NCBI RefSeq assembly: GCF_910594005.1
Contig: NC_057816.1
Span: forward strand, 25,437,797 to 25,501,796
Reading direction: 5' to 3'
DNA length: 64,000 bases
DNA from: Cervus elaphus
Taxonomy: Eukaryota > Chordata > Mammalia > Artiodactyla > Cervidae
Part shown: positions 33,991 to 45,297 of the stretch, piece by piece
How positions within the stretch are numbered: position 1 is the stretch's first letter
How the letters are laid out: every line of letters begins with the position of its first letter
The notes under the pieces: generated by a model
Told to the model about the DNA's origin: nothing
Seen by the model: the letters and a program-made list of their open reading frames with translations, nothing else
The model's database searches: none
Position numbers and translations under genes: made by a program

Positions 33991-36276
33991 ATAAATTTTA
34001 AAAAAAATCACTCGGAATGAACTATAGTCACCAATTCAGAAGACACGCGGGACACCTCTGTTGCTTTATACTTCGCTGAGTGCGTTTGTGTGGTCTCGCC
34101 TGTGGTTTTCGTAGCAGCCAGGGGGGGTCGCTGTTGTAACCCTGTGTCCACATAAGGGCCCAGCTGCTTACAAGGTGCATTGATTTACTGAGATGTGCGT
34201 GGCTGCAGACTCCAGCCAGCTCAGACCTCCAAGTCCAATGCTCCCTTCTCCCACCCAGAATCCTTCTAGACTTAAAAACTCATTTATCCATTCAGCACAC
34301 CCTACCTGAGTGCCTGCTTAGCATGTGAATTGGAACAGTGTTCTTAACTGCACACATCAAAAGAGCCAGTCTTAGCCTTCAGAGAGCTCTTAATCTAGTG
34401 GAGGAAAGGTTTGTTAATTAGATCTTATTGTAATAAATAGACATCAGGAGAACAGAAACGCACAAGAGGTGGAGCCATTCACCTCCGCTGGCCAAGAATT
34501 GGGGAAAGCCTCCAAACCAAGATGACACGGGGACGGTGCCTTCAAGGCAGATCAGGAGGAAACTAAGGAAGAAAGAGAAAAAGAGCCTTCAGTCAAAGGG
34601 CACAGTGATTACAAAGACAAAATTGTGAAGGGCTGGGTACGAGCTGGGACTGGAGAGAAGCCACGTGTGGGTGGAGCACAGGGTTGAGCTGTGTGTAAAG
34701 GCAGGAGTGTCAGGAGACGGGCTGGAAATGAGGGAGGAAGAATCCTGTGATGCAGGGCATCTTCTGTCACAATAAGGACTTTAGATCTTGTTCTGCACAC
34801 AACGGAAAACCATTAGAGGCCTTTAATCAAAACATGAAAGATCACATCAGGGTCACCGAGGTCAGTGGAGAATAGAATGGGGAGTGGACAAGACCTGGAA
34901 ACAGTCTAAAACAGAGATCACAGTTCAGGTGCCTGCTTGGGCCCGCAAAGGTGATACCACAGAAGTAGCACCCTGAGTGGTTCAGGGTGACTGGGACTCC
35001 GGGAAAGGGAACCTCACGCCTCCCCAGAGGGGACCGCCACCACATTTCACCAGCAGGTGGCGCCCTGCAAGAACATGAGCTCAGTCCTTCCAGACTTGTT
35101 TTTACTGAGAAAAAGACAGAAATCCAGATTTTTTGGTGACCTCTCTCCAGTTTGAAATGTGGATATGAATTCAAAAGCTTTAAAAGATACTAGGCAGACC
35201 AGTAAGAATCAATCCGTGGGCTGGCTTCTGTACCTGGCTGTCATTTGTAAGCTCTATGGCTGGAGGCCGTATACCTTTTCACCGGCCTGGGCAGAGATGG
35301 CACAAGCTTGGATTCTGGTCAAAGGAAAGAGAGGAGCACAGATAGCGTGGAAATCCTTTAAATTCAGAGATGATGGGAATGGGGAACCGATGGCGTCAGT
35401 AGGAAGGCAAAGGTGGGGGGAGTATAGATGGATGGTATGGGGGTTATCGGTACATCCCCCACAGTCTGTTTTAGGCAGTTCACATTCTTGGCAAACACTT
35501 CCTTCATAGAGAGTGAAATCTGGTTGAATTAGCTGAGGATGCCGATGAATTAATAACATTACACCCAGGGTTATGTCTGCGAATGTAATTATATTTGCCT
35601 GGCACGCCTGAATAAGCAGAGGTAATTGTGGCTAGAGCACATTGCTTGATTGTCTCGATTTGCTTGACAAATAAGGGCATGGAGAAGGTTTGGGGAAGTA
35701 CGGATTTCAGTCAAGTGTTGAAATAATGATCAGTGAGACCTTTCATCTCAGGAGATCTGAGCTCTGAATCAGACCTGGAGGGCAAACACACCTGCTTGGC
35801 ACCCACTCCACCTCTCCAGAGACAGCCGCGTCAGGAGGATCTGGGGAGGGGTTGGCGCACAGGGGCTGCCAATGGAATCATCTTCATGCTTGGCTTGCTG
35901 GCATCGCTGGTTACTTAGAAGTGGCTCTTTGGCACAGGTTAAATGATCCAAACCACCGGGTACTTGCCAGCCTTTTGCTGGTTAGATCTAGCTCCCCAAA
36001 GGGGACACAGAGACGCGTTCCCCAGTGAAGGATTGCAGACCCTCCATTTGGGTCACGAATATTTCATCTTTTACACTTCGGTGGCTCTCTCTGTTTCTGG
36101 GACATCGCTCCACGTGCCCCGCTGAATTATTTAGTGTCCGTCTGCTGGTCTGCTCTGTTTTAAAGCTTCTCACCGAAGGAAGGGCTCGTGGGGGCTGTGA
36201 TTGGAGCACGGTGCTCCAGATGGGATAGTTGCCACTTGTGACAAGTGTGTGTGTCTGCTCTGCTTTGTATGTGAAG
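33991..36276. other. Intronic stretch, old repeats and possible conserved element
   Basis: Part of 34290-34450 and 34600-34860 reads like very old interspersed repeats (AGAGAGCTCTTAATCTAGTG, GGCATCTTCTGTCACAATAA) that I cannot assign. The part from 35480 to 35690 looks non-repetitive and regulatory-like. The last 20 bases form the acceptor of the next exon. Confidence 0.55.
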
Positions 36277-36389
36277 GTCCCAGACAGACACCGAAGGGAA
36301 TGTTACTGCCGAATCCAGCTCAGGGGGTGTGACCGTGGAGCCCAGCCACTACACCAAGAGTGGACAGCCCGCCCTGGAGGAACTCACTG
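36277..36389 (+). CDS. NAV2: NAV2 coding exon, 113 bases
   Basis: The acceptor GTGAAG ends at 36276 and the donor GTGAGT begins at 36390. The first base completes the Arg codon begun by the exon ending at 31248, after which the frame reads SQTDTEGNVTAESS and ends in PALEELT plus one base. These words match NAV2 as known from human, with a few substitutions in the Ser/Gly stretch. The segment is acidic and Ser/Thr-rich with no recognisable fold, typical of the disordered linker. The acceptor tract is mixed (TGTGTGTCTGCTCTGCTTTG) rather than a pure pyrimidine run, but the phase match and the protein match settle the call. Confidence 0.95.
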
Positions 36390-36889
36390 GTGAGTACGGA
36401 GCCCTGGAAACCCCCTGTCTCTGGGAGGTGAGGCCTCCCAAGCAACCACCGCTGGAAGGGCCGAACCCAGCTGGACGTGAAGTTGCTTCGCTGTTGCTTT
36501 GATTGATGAGCCAGACTGATTTCCGTCTTCCTGCTTCCTTCTCTTTTTTTCCCTCTTCTCTCTCATGGTCTGTTCCCTCCTTCCAGGACTATAAAAAGTC
36601 TTTTACCTGTTGGTGAGTTCTGCTTTAAGCCATACTCCACCCCACTCATGTAGGGGCTCTGGGCTCGGGACACTTCACTTAGATTCTCCTTGTTCACTCT
36701 TCAGATAGAGTTGCTTTCCAAAAAGAGTTAGAACTCTAAAATGTATTGGCTTTTTTCAAATTTCCTTTCTAGAAGCACTGATTGAAAATTGTTCTGAGCA
36801 TCCTCAGACAGTTGGACAGAAGATTTCAGCATATTTATTTTACCAAAAACAAAAGTCTAAATTTTATTTAAATGTAACCTAGACAAGGA

Positions 36890-37103
36890 GCGGTTTCCCT
36901 GATCACTCAGACGGTGTTAAGGAATCTGCCTGCAATGTGCGAGACCGGGGTTTGATCCCCAGTTCAGGAAGATCCCCTGGAGAAGGGAATGGCAACCCAC
37001 TCCAGTATTCTTGCTTGGAGAATCCCATGAACAGAGGAGCCTGGCGGGCTAGTCCATAGGGTCGCAAAGAATCAGACACAAGTGAGCGACTAACACTTTC
37101 ACT
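36890..37103 (+). mobile_element. Bov-tA SINE
   Basis: TTTCCCTGATCACTCAGACG head, then GATCCCCTGGAGAAGGGAA, CCACTCCAGTATTCTTGC and GTGAGCGACTAACACTTTCA. Confidence 0.92.
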
Positions 37104-38234
37104 AGACAGGAATGATGATTAAAGGATGCCATATCATATAAAAACATAAAATTTGCAATTGTCATGCAGTTAATTCCACAAATGTTTATTGGTGTTATAT
37201 CATCACAGTGTTCACTTAAAGAAACAGAAGAAGCATCAGAATTGAATTCCTGCTGCAGTGCGTTCTGGGCCGCCACTTTCTCCATGCCTTATCCCTGTTC
37301 CCAGCTCTGTGCCCTGGGTTCCAGCAACTTCTAATCAGGGAAGTGAGTGGTAAGCCACATATTTAGCAGTGGCTGTGTTATTCTTCGCATATCATACCAC
37401 TTCCCGGGTTGGGTTAAAAACTGACTCCATGTTTGAAATCCATTTATTAGACTGAGTATCTGTGACCACACCATTTTAATAGCCATGGCACAGCAGTGGA
37501 GTTGGTATGCAGCCCATATGATCGACTCATCCACCCATTTGATCATTAACTCTGAGTGTTCATTTCAGAGGATCTGAGAGGTTAAGCTCTTTCCCTCTGG
37601 CTCTGCTGGCTGGGCACGTTGAGGAGACAGAGAAGTTTCCAGCCATTTGTAAGTGATCCATCTTGCAGTGGTTTGGGGCCCCACATTTGGGATTGATTTT
37701 ACGTTTCCTTCTCTCTCAGGTTTTAGCTCCCTTGCATGTGAGAACCTGGATGGTGCGGGAAAAGGGTCAGCTCTCAGGAGAAGGGTATGGAGGTTAATCA
37801 CTCCTCAGGTCTCCACACACATTCCAGATCGTGTTCATATGTGCACACATCAAAAGAGCCAGGCCAGTGATCCAGCAGCTGGCATGGGTCAGATGTATGT
37901 CTTGTGGAGGAGTATGGATTCATGTCAGACCCAGGGGCTCGGTGAAATTTACATCTGAGAAGCGAAAGCGGCAGCCGGAGACCATTCCACATAACACTTA
38001 AATTTCAGAGGGACGGATGGCAGCCTGTGATCTTTTCGGTCCTTTTTCTTTCTTCCCCATGTCTCCTGAGCATCAGGACAGTAACCAAGTGAGACCTCAG
38101 AAAGCCTGAGATGCTCTTAGTGGGCTTGGGTACCAGAACTGTGCAGCCAGTCTTGGCTAATCAAGCACTGTTCAGTGTGAAGTCGAAGGGTTTTAGTTGC
38201 TAAGGAAACTTTCTGAATCAAGATGACTTTTCTT

Positions 38235-38418
38235 TACATTTAAGCAGTGAAACCCACACGTGTGGCTGTGTTTTGTGTGAATAGTTTTATGCCGACACTG
38301 CACAGTACCGTGTGTGTATGAGGTTGAATCCAGCTTATCTGCAGCCGATCCCTTGAAATGACAACAAATGTGTTGTCTAGGAGTTGCCACTTAGAAGACT
38401 CTGCGATCAATTGCTTAG
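38235..38418 (+). repeat. Unclassified repeat, copy A
   Basis: It starts TACATTTAAGCAGTGAAAC and ends GATCAATTGCTTAG. The phrase GGTTGAATCCAGCTTATCTG, then CCGATCCCTTGAAATGACAA, is nearly identical in copy B at 39211-39409. No repeat family I know. Confidence 0.8.
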
Positions 38419-39210
38419 TTCTTTCTCCTCACTCATGCAAGTAGGTGGATTGTCCCATGGTGCTCTGTCATTCACACACAGTTACAGGTGAGACGTGCAC
38501 CTCGGATTGTAGCGTCGGAAGGAACCACATCCACTTATTATCCAGTCCGTGAATCCCTTCTGTCACTCACTGATGAGTTGTCTTTCAGTCTCTGCTGGAA
38601 TACTTCTTGTGATGGAAAAGCTATTCCTTCATGAGGCAGCCCTTCTATACCTATTTGGTTTTAACTGCTAATGGAGTCTTTTATCCTTCCATTTCTAAAT
38701 CACTGGACATAATCCAGCCTCTGAAGCTCACGGACAGTTTCCATTCCTTTCCTGCTAGGTGTCCCCTAGCTTCCCTCTTCCAAGTAAAAACTCCCAGTTC
38801 CATCCGTGCTCCTCATGTTAACACCCTGCCATCCTCGCGTCTGCCCTGTGTGATCAGAATGTGGTGTTCTGTCCATCAGCGCCTGGCTTGCAGGAGGGCT
38901 GCCCTGGGCAGGTGAGGAGAGTCACAGGTAAACATGGAATAGTTCATAGTATATGGTCTTCAGGGGCCAGTCGTTTCCCCTGGGGCACGCTGTGTGTTTA
39001 TTTTGTTCAGACAGTGAATTGGGACGGAGATCTTCTACTCCTAAGCCCATCTTCCAGCATGCAGAATGGGCAGTTTAGAACTTCATCACCTGAGCAAGGC
39101 AGGTGGATTACTGGTCTGTACTTCTACATTGCCCTTGAATTTTCGAGGGGAGCAAACACTTCCCAGTGGGACTCCTCAGGGGAAACAGGGCATTCAGATT
39201 CAATGAGCCC

Positions 39211-39409
39211 TACATTTAAGCAGTGAAACTCAGGTGTGTGGTTGTATCATGTGTGTGACTGTTCAGTGAATAATAATTATGGGGACACTACGTAGTAGCT
39301 TGTATGTATTAGGTTGAATCCAGCTTATCTATAGCCGATTCCTTGAAATGACAACAAATGGGTGTATTTAGGGATGGATGTTTATGGGACTATTTGATCA
39401 ATTGCTTAG
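39211..39409 (+). repeat. Unclassified repeat, copy B
   Basis: Same borders as copy A (TACATTTAAGCAGTGAAAC to GATCAATTGCTTAG), about 15 bases longer inside, same orientation, about 980 bases downstream. Confidence 0.8.
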
Positions 39410-39761
39410 GGATATCATGTGTCATCTCATCTGATCCTTCTAACCTAAGGGAACGGCTTTTATCCCTATTTTACAGATGACATTCAGAGAGGATAAGTGA
39501 TTTGACCAAGATCAAGTGGCTAATAAGTGGCAATGCCACTGTGCAAACCTTTATCTGTTGGAGTGAAAAATCTATCCTTTCTCTTTCACCCTATGCCGAC
39601 CAAACATTTTTGGGGCAATAAATATTTCTTGAGCATATCTAGATTTGTGTGGGGGTTACCAAGAATAAAGGTGAGTTACCACTCTGTGTCAAAGACCTTT
39701 GTCTTAGGAGACTTAACACAGGTAAATGTGTCATTAAGATGTCATTAGAGACGTGGACATA

Positions 39762-40328
39762 TACAGACCTGCCTCAGAGACATTGCCAGTTTGGTTCCAG
39801 ACCAATTGGCTCCTGCCAATGCGGGAGATGGAGGTTCGATCCCAGGCATGATGCCCTGGAGAAGGAAATGGCTACCCACTCTAGTATTCTTGCCTGGGAA
39901 ATCCCATGGACGGAACTGCCTGGCTGGCCGCAGTCCACAGGGTCGCAAAAGAGTCGGACACGACTGAGCAACTAAACAACAGAACATGAAAAGCTATGTT
40001 TACACTATATGGTAGTCTATTAAGTATGCAGTAACATTATGTCCAAAAAAAAACAATGTACTTTTTTGAACAACGTACCTAGTTGAAAAATACTTCATTG
40101 CTAAAAAATGCCAACCATTGTCTGAACCTTCAGTGAGTCATAGTCTTTTTGCTGGTGGAGGGGTGGAAATATTGGCAGAATTACCGAAGTGTGACACAGA
40201 GACAGAAATGAGTGAGTGCCGTTGGAAAAATAGAGCCGACACACTTGGTCGAAGCAGGGTTGCCACAAACCTTCAGTTTGTAAAGATCACAATATCAGCA
40301 GAGCACAATAGAACAAGATATGCCTGTA
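39762..40328. mobile_element. Tigger-type (Tc1/mariner) DNA transposon, internally deleted, with SINE inside
   Basis: The left end CAGACCTGCCTCAGAGACAT at 39764 follows TA, and the right end AACAAGATATGCCTG at 40326 is followed by TA, the expected target duplication. Inside, TATGTTTACACTATATGGTAG, ACATTATGTCC and TTTTTGCTGGTGGAGG belong to the left end of the family. Near 40160 the text jumps to the right-end sequence (AATTACCGAAGTGTGACACA, CAGGGTTGCCACAAACCTTC), so the transposase gene is deleted. A Bov-tA SINE breaks the left arm. Confidence 0.88.
39808..39983 (+). mobile_element. Bov-tA SINE inside the Tigger element
   Basis: It begins within the head (CTCCTGCCAATGCGGGAGAT), contains CCCACTCTAGTATTCTTGCC and ends GACACGACTGAGCAACTAA. 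It is younger than the transposon it interrupts. Confidence 0.9.
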
Positions 40329-41649
40329 AATATAGTTATTATACTGTTGTGCATGATTAAGTTAATTAATGAAGGTAATTTGAAAACTGGTGCCTAGACT
40401 TAGCTTCATAATAAATGTTCCCTGCAGGGCCTGGAGCCATCCAAAGGATCAGTACCTTTTTTTGGCAGCCTTTACACAGATAAAATGTGGCCAAACTGGC
40501 AGTGAAAGATATTTAATTGATGGCCCTGTGGATAGATGCAATTACGTTCCTCCAAAGCCATTAGGGGAAGGTAAAGCAGACATTCATCACTGCTTTCGTT
40601 TAAAAACATGGACGTTCATATGTACTTTAAAGAACTGGGTGGGAAATGCAGGTCTGACTACTTTTCAGATAAGGGAAAAATGCCTTTCAAATTTCTCTTG
40701 GTTAGGAGTGGGGAGAAAATTGAAAACACTGACGTTTTCAAGGCCAGAGAGTTTGCTATAGCAAATTTCTTCCATAGAATCAATCATTGAATCCAGCCTC
40801 CAGGCACCACCGTGCTAAGAATAACCTGGTCATCTGTCTCAGGAGGAAAGTTCATTCTATGCCTTTTCTTAGCTGCCTCTTGCCCTGTTAATGACACTTG
40901 CTGGAAGTTCGACTTGGTGTCTGCTGTAAATCCCACTTGCTGGTGCCCATGTGTACCGTGTTCTGTATGGAGCTTAATTTAGAAATATTGCTCAGTACTT
41001 GAAATAGTCATCAGTTTTAAAAGACCCGTGATGGTGGTCTTCTCAGCCCTCCTGAAATTACTCTGAGGAAAGGATGTGTGATTCCTCTCATCACTATTGT
41101 AGTTATTCAGCTTTTCCTCTCCCCCCCATAAGCCCAAACAAGACAGAATGGTCAGACACCCCCCGAACAAGGCTTCTCTGAGAGGGGGTGTGGCTTCCCA
41201 GCTTGTATGTGGCCTCTTTCTCCTGGGATGTTTGTGCGAGCTTCACCTCTCCAGGCCAGGTATTTAGCGGGAAATGTCGCCCAGGAATGGAAGTCCCTTG
41301 TCCCCCAGAGAGAGGCCTGACTTTTCTCGAACGTTCCCCACTCTGCAGCACCAGCTGGCGTGATTAGGTGCTTTTGGCGGGTGCTGCACTTAGGGATCTT
41401 CATTGAGTCCCACGACAGTCCATTGAGACGGGCATGTCACTGTCTTCGATCAGGACCGTCGCATCTGAAGGGCAGAGAGGGTCAGCACTTCCCTCGTGAC
41501 CACTCAGCCAGGGAGGAGAGGAGCCAGCATCCGAGATGACATATAACAAATGTGGCCAGGAAGGCAAACCTCTCTCTGTAGAAATGTTGATGGTCAATAG
41601 GCGCAGATCTTTCAGCCACTCCCAATGAGCCATCTATAATGTTGCCATC

Positions 41650-41922
41650 AGGGCTTCCCTGGGGGCTCAGTGCTAAAGAATCTGCCTGCAGTGCAGGAGA
41701 CACGGGTCTGATCCCTTCCCAGAGGAGGATCCCACCTGCCTCAGAGCAACGAAGCCCAGGAACCACAGCTCCTGAAGCCTGTGCTCCACAATAAGAGAAG
41801 TCACAGCGGTGAGAAGCCTGCCCAGCACAACGAAGAGTAACCCCTGCTCACCACACCTAGAGAAAGCCCGAGCCACAGTGAAGACCCAGCACAGCCAAAA
41901 ACACATAAATAAGTAAAATAAC
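41650..41922 (+). mobile_element. CHR-type tRNA-derived SINE
   Basis: Head GGCTTCCCTGGGGGCTCAG; body CAGAGCAACGAAGCCCAGG, CTCCACAATAAGAGAAGTC, AGAGAAAGCCCGAGCC and AAGACCCAGCACAGCC; tail ACATAAATAAGTAAAATAA. Confidence 0.88.
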
Positions 41923-42184
41923 GTGGGGTCAGTAGGCAGCAGCACCTGTCTATGGAGGAGAAAGCAAAAGGCCTTTCCCACTTCTGGATCATTGGGAAAT
42001 GATTCCTGGGCAGGACTCAGACCTAACATGTGCGTGTCTTTATGAGAGACAGTGTGGAAATGTGTTTACTGTCTCAGACTCTGTCTTTGTCTCACAGGCT
42101 AGACCTCACCTATTGCTGAAGGGACCTGCAGGGAGAAGACAGACTTCTCTTTTTCGGTGTAACACCTTTCTTCGGGTATTCCTC

Positions 42185-42206
42185 CATCCATCCATCCATT
42201 CATTCT
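42185..42206. repeat. ATCC/ATTC microsatellite
   Basis: CCATCCATCCATCCATTCATTC. Confidence 0.9.
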
Positions 42207-42342
42207 CAAACCCTTCCTGAGGATGTGTGATGAGCCAGCTCCCAAGCAGGCAACATGGTTATGGTCATGGACACGACTGCTGTTCCCTTGAATCTCCCCA
42301 TCCACCTGAGAACTTAAACAGTCTTCGCCTTTGTCTCTCCAG

Positions 42343-42451
42343 GGGAGGATCCCGAGGCTCGGCGACTGCGGACAGTGAAGAACATTGCTGATCTGCGGCA
42401 GAATTTGGAGGAGACCATGTCCAGTTTACGGGGAACTCAGGTTACACACAG
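42343..42451 (+). CDS. NAV2: NAV2 coding exon, 109 bases (charged helical segment)
   Basis: A strong pyrimidine tract and CCAG precede 42343, and the donor GTACCT follows 42451. Two bases complete the Gly codon split after 36389; the frame then reads EDPEARRLRTVKNIADLRQ, continues NLEETMSSLRGTQVTH and leaves after AG|, to be completed as Ser by the next exon. The alternating hydrophobic and charged residues (L, V, I, L, L, M, L at roughly heptad spacing) suggest a helix or short coiled coil, the most ordered-looking segment in this part of the protein. The sequence matches NAV2 essentially throughout as I remember the human protein. Confidence 0.95.
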
Positions 42452-43258
42452 GTACCTGGAGCGTGAATCACTTTCCTGAACCAGCTGGTAACTTGATTAT
42501 CACATGGCTGCTCCTGCCATGGTGTGTTCCCACCCTAGCCACGTTCGTGATTTAGTTAATAATGGAATAAATAACCTGATTGCTAATGTGCTGAAATTCA
42601 CCGAGCATACCAGATGGCATGCAGAAGTGTCAGGAGCAAAAATCTATAGAGACGGATTCCTTCCCAAAGCAGAACGTTGCTCAATCCATTCCACAGAGGA
42701 TGTGGCAGACCAGCTGCATTGAAATTTCCCTTTGCTTGCATTTTCCAAAATGATATTGGGCTGTTAAAATGAGCAGGTGAACTGTACTTGACCTGTGTGA
42801 TAAAATGAATAACTCACATTCCTGCCCTCTCTTCTGATCCCAGCACTCTGTAACGTTGTTAGTCATGCACGTGTATAAAACACGTACAGAAATATTTATA
42901 AAAACGGAGGATCATGTTTAAACCACGGTTTCGTTGGATGAACTCTAGGATTACATTGGAAACATTTATCAGCTTCTTTTCATTGTTGAGCGAGAAGGTG
43001 AAGAGGATGCAGCCCTGGGCATCCTTCATGATTTGGGCAGAACCAGGTTTTACAGTTTGTGTTTGGCCTTGATGATCAAGGTAAAGGCCTGGTTACCCCT
43101 GTGAGCTCCCAGGTCAAGGAGGTCTCCTTTGCTTCTCCGGTTTCAGTCTTTTTGATAAATGAACACAACAGGAGATTGCTGGGCTCCCCCTCTGCCAGCA
43201 GCTTTGGCAGAACAGGGTTGAGCACCATGGGTTCTTAAAGGAGACCAGGGCCTAAACC

Positions 43259-43473
43259 TTGCATGCATGTGAAGTCGTTTCTGTCTTGTCCAACTCTTTG
43301 CTATCCCACGGACTGTAGCCCACCAGGCTCCGCTGTCCATGGAAAGAATACTGGAGTGGGTTGCCCTTCCTTCCTCCAGGAGATCTTCCTGACCAGGGAT
43401 CGAATCCACGTCTCTTACGTCTCCTGCAGTGGCAGGCAGGTTCTTTACCACTAGCGCCACCTGGGAAACCCAC
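43259..43473 (-). mobile_element. Bov-tA SINE (reverse)
   Basis: The + strand runs from CTTGTCCAACTCTTTGC through AAGAATACTGGAGTGGGTTG to TTTACCACTAGCGCCACCTG and GGAAACCC, the complement of a full-length copy. Confidence 0.92.
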
Positions 43474-44388
43474 CTAAACCTTGGGGGTTCCCAATATGAG
43501 AAAAGTCAGGCAGGATGCTTCCCGGATCAGAGGGAAGCAAAAGCAGCTGAGGCACCTAATTGGTTCCTTCCAGAGGCGAGTACCCTGGGGTGGGATGGTG
43601 CTGGCAAGGAGCCAGGGGCTGGACTGCCCCTCTGTGATGGGATAAGTCACCTCCATCCTTCCCCCATCATCACTGAAACAGACTTAATGTCGGTTCCAGC
43701 AGTTTGGTGGATTTCTTGGCTCAGGCTAAGATGGTGATCATGAGAGGAGGGAAAGCCTCCATGCTTTCTCCTGCAGGAAAGACTCTCACTCTCTCTGCTT
43801 AGTTAACATATTATTGACTGGGGGATTTTTGCAGAAACTAGCACCTGTGGCCAGCGATTTGCTCCATCAGTGAATATCGAAATACTCCCATCAATAACAT
43901 TTGGGTAACAAAAGACGTATTCATACCTCTCTGGTCAATAAGTTGTTAAGAGACCCCTGTGTTTCTCATCTTGATGGTGTGGCAAGATCTGGGACGAGCT
44001 CAGTCCCCTGGCAGATTCAGACCCATCTAGTTTCATGCGTCACCAGCCCAGGCATTCATCTTTCATTTCTGGTCTTTTGCTCCCGAAGTTTAATCGTCAT
44101 TTTGGACAAAAGAGGGGAGAAGCAAATGTGTGGAGGAAATGCATGTTACAGAGTGAGAAAGTCAGGACCCTCCTCACCTGCTTGGTCTGGAGAGAGCTGA
44201 GGACGTGAAATGTCTTAGGACCCCGGGGGAGGACGGGTGCCTCCCGCCTTTAGGAAGGAAGAGATGAAAGGCAGCATCCAAGGACAAGCAGGCAGGCGCT
44301 GTGTCCCATCGTTACCAGTCCAGCCTTGTCTACTTACCTTCCTGGCTTACAAAGAAGACGAGTTAAGATCATTTCTTTAAAGTAACTG

Positions 44389-44543
44389 GGGGTCTGCCCT
44401 GGTGGTCCAGTGACTAAGACTCCATGTTGCCAACGCAGGGGGCTCAGGTTTGATCCCTGGTCAGGAAACTAGATTCCACACGGCGCCACTAAAGATCCCA
44501 CGTGCTGCAGCTGAGACTCGGCACTGGCAAATAAGTAAACAAA
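44389..44543 (+). mobile_element. CHR-type tRNA-derived SINE
   Basis: Head GGTCTGCCCTGGTGGTCCAG, box GGTTTGATCCCTGGTCAGG, end GGCAAATAAGTAAAC. It lies 285 bases before the NAV2 exon at 44828. Confidence 0.88.
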
Positions 44544-44827
44544 AGTGAATATTAGAAAATGAACTAACTGGTCGTGGGTATCTTGTACCATGTTTTAGGG
44601 GAAAAGTCTCCACTGGGCTTTTCACAATGTCACTTGGACATGCAGCTTCATCTTTTCATTTGTAACAGCAGAACTGCACTAGGTGGTATGTTGGTACCTT
44701 ATTTTGTGATCCTGTTTTGTATATGGGAAGTATTTCATAGTTCTAAAAAAGAAATTAAAGAGGATGTAAACCGCAAAGACCACTGGGCCCGTCAGGATCT
44801 AACGCAAGGCCGGTTTTGTGTCTCTAG

Positions 44828-45217
44828 CACGTTGGAAACCACGTTTGACACCAACGTCACCACGGAGATCAGCGGGCGCAGTATCCTCAGCTTGACGGGC
44901 AGGCCCACTCCCCTGGCCTGGAGGCTTGGCCAGTCCAGCCCCCGGCTGCAGGCGGGAGACGCCCCCTCGATGGGCAACGGGTACCCTCCCCGAGCCAACG
45001 CCAGCCGCTTCATCAACACCGAGTCAGGCCGTTACGTGTACTCTGCCCCCCTGCGGAGGCAGCTGGCCTCCAGGGGCAGCAGCGTCTGCCACGTGGACGT
45101 CTCGGACAAGGCGGGAGACGAGATGGACCTGGAGGCCATCAGCATGGACGCGCCTGGCTACATGAGCGACGGGGACGTGCTGAGCAAGAACATGCGGGCG
45201 GACGACATCACCAGCGG
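44828..45217 (+). CDS. NAV2: NAV2 coding exon, 390 bases
   Basis: The acceptor TGTGTCTCTAG ends at 44827 and the donor GTGAGTACC begins at 45218. The first base completes a Ser codon (AG|C), after which the frame reads TLETTFDTNVTTEISGRSIL and runs open to DDITS plus two bases of a Gly codon. About 130 residues are encoded, Ser/Gly/Arg-rich with acidic patches (DKAGDEMDLEAISMDAPGYM), and disordered by composition. Upstream the same frame stays open to about 44574, but that part lies inside intron and SINE sequence and does not belong to the exon. The next NAV2 exon, expected to begin with TyrMetThrAspGly, was looked for to the window end and not found. Confidence 0.95.
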
Positions 45218-45297
45218 GTGAGTACCTGGGCCTCCGGGAGCAGGGGAACGGCCCCTGCCTTCTCTTCTGCGGGACTGCCTGACGTTCTCTGGAGTGA

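Larger units (their letters stand above)
31249..36276 (+). other. NAV2 intron, 5.0 kb
   Basis: Bounded by GTAGGA and GTGAAG. It contains a reverse CHR-type SINE near 31.75 kb, another near 33.84 kb, a degenerate CA-rich stretch at about 32340-32515, a MIR-like patch near 33430-33600, and old interspersed-repeat-like text near 34290-34860 that I cannot name. The part at 35480-35690 is repeat-free, AT-rich and rich in TAAT cores; see findings. No coding sequence is seen. Confidence 0.9.
36390..42342 (+). other. NAV2 intron, 6.0 kb
   Basis: Bounded by GTGAGT and CCAG. It holds a Bov-tA SINE (36.9 kb), a pair of unclassified similar segments (38.2 and 39.2 kb), a Tigger-type transposon with a SINE inside it (39.76-40.33 kb), a CHR-type SINE (41.65 kb) and a short ATCC-type microsatellite (42185-42206). 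The stretches 37105-38230, 38420-39210 and 40330-41648 contain nothing I can name. Confidence 0.9.
42452..44827 (+). other. NAV2 intron, 2.4 kb
   Basis: Bounded by GTACCT and CTCTAG. It contains one reverse Bov-tA SINE at about 43259-43473 and one CHR-type SINE at about 44389-44543. Between 42460-43255 and 43475-44385 I see no gene and no repeat I can name. Confidence 0.9.

Noticed and set aside
40390..40761. Forward 123-codon open frame
   Set aside because: It has no family resemblance, no splice borders in NAV2 phase and intron-like composition.
44574..44827. Extension of the NAV2 exon frame upstream to an ATG at 44574
   Set aside because: The text is intronic; the acceptor CTCTAG at 44822-44827 and the phase from the previous exon fix the exon start at 44828.
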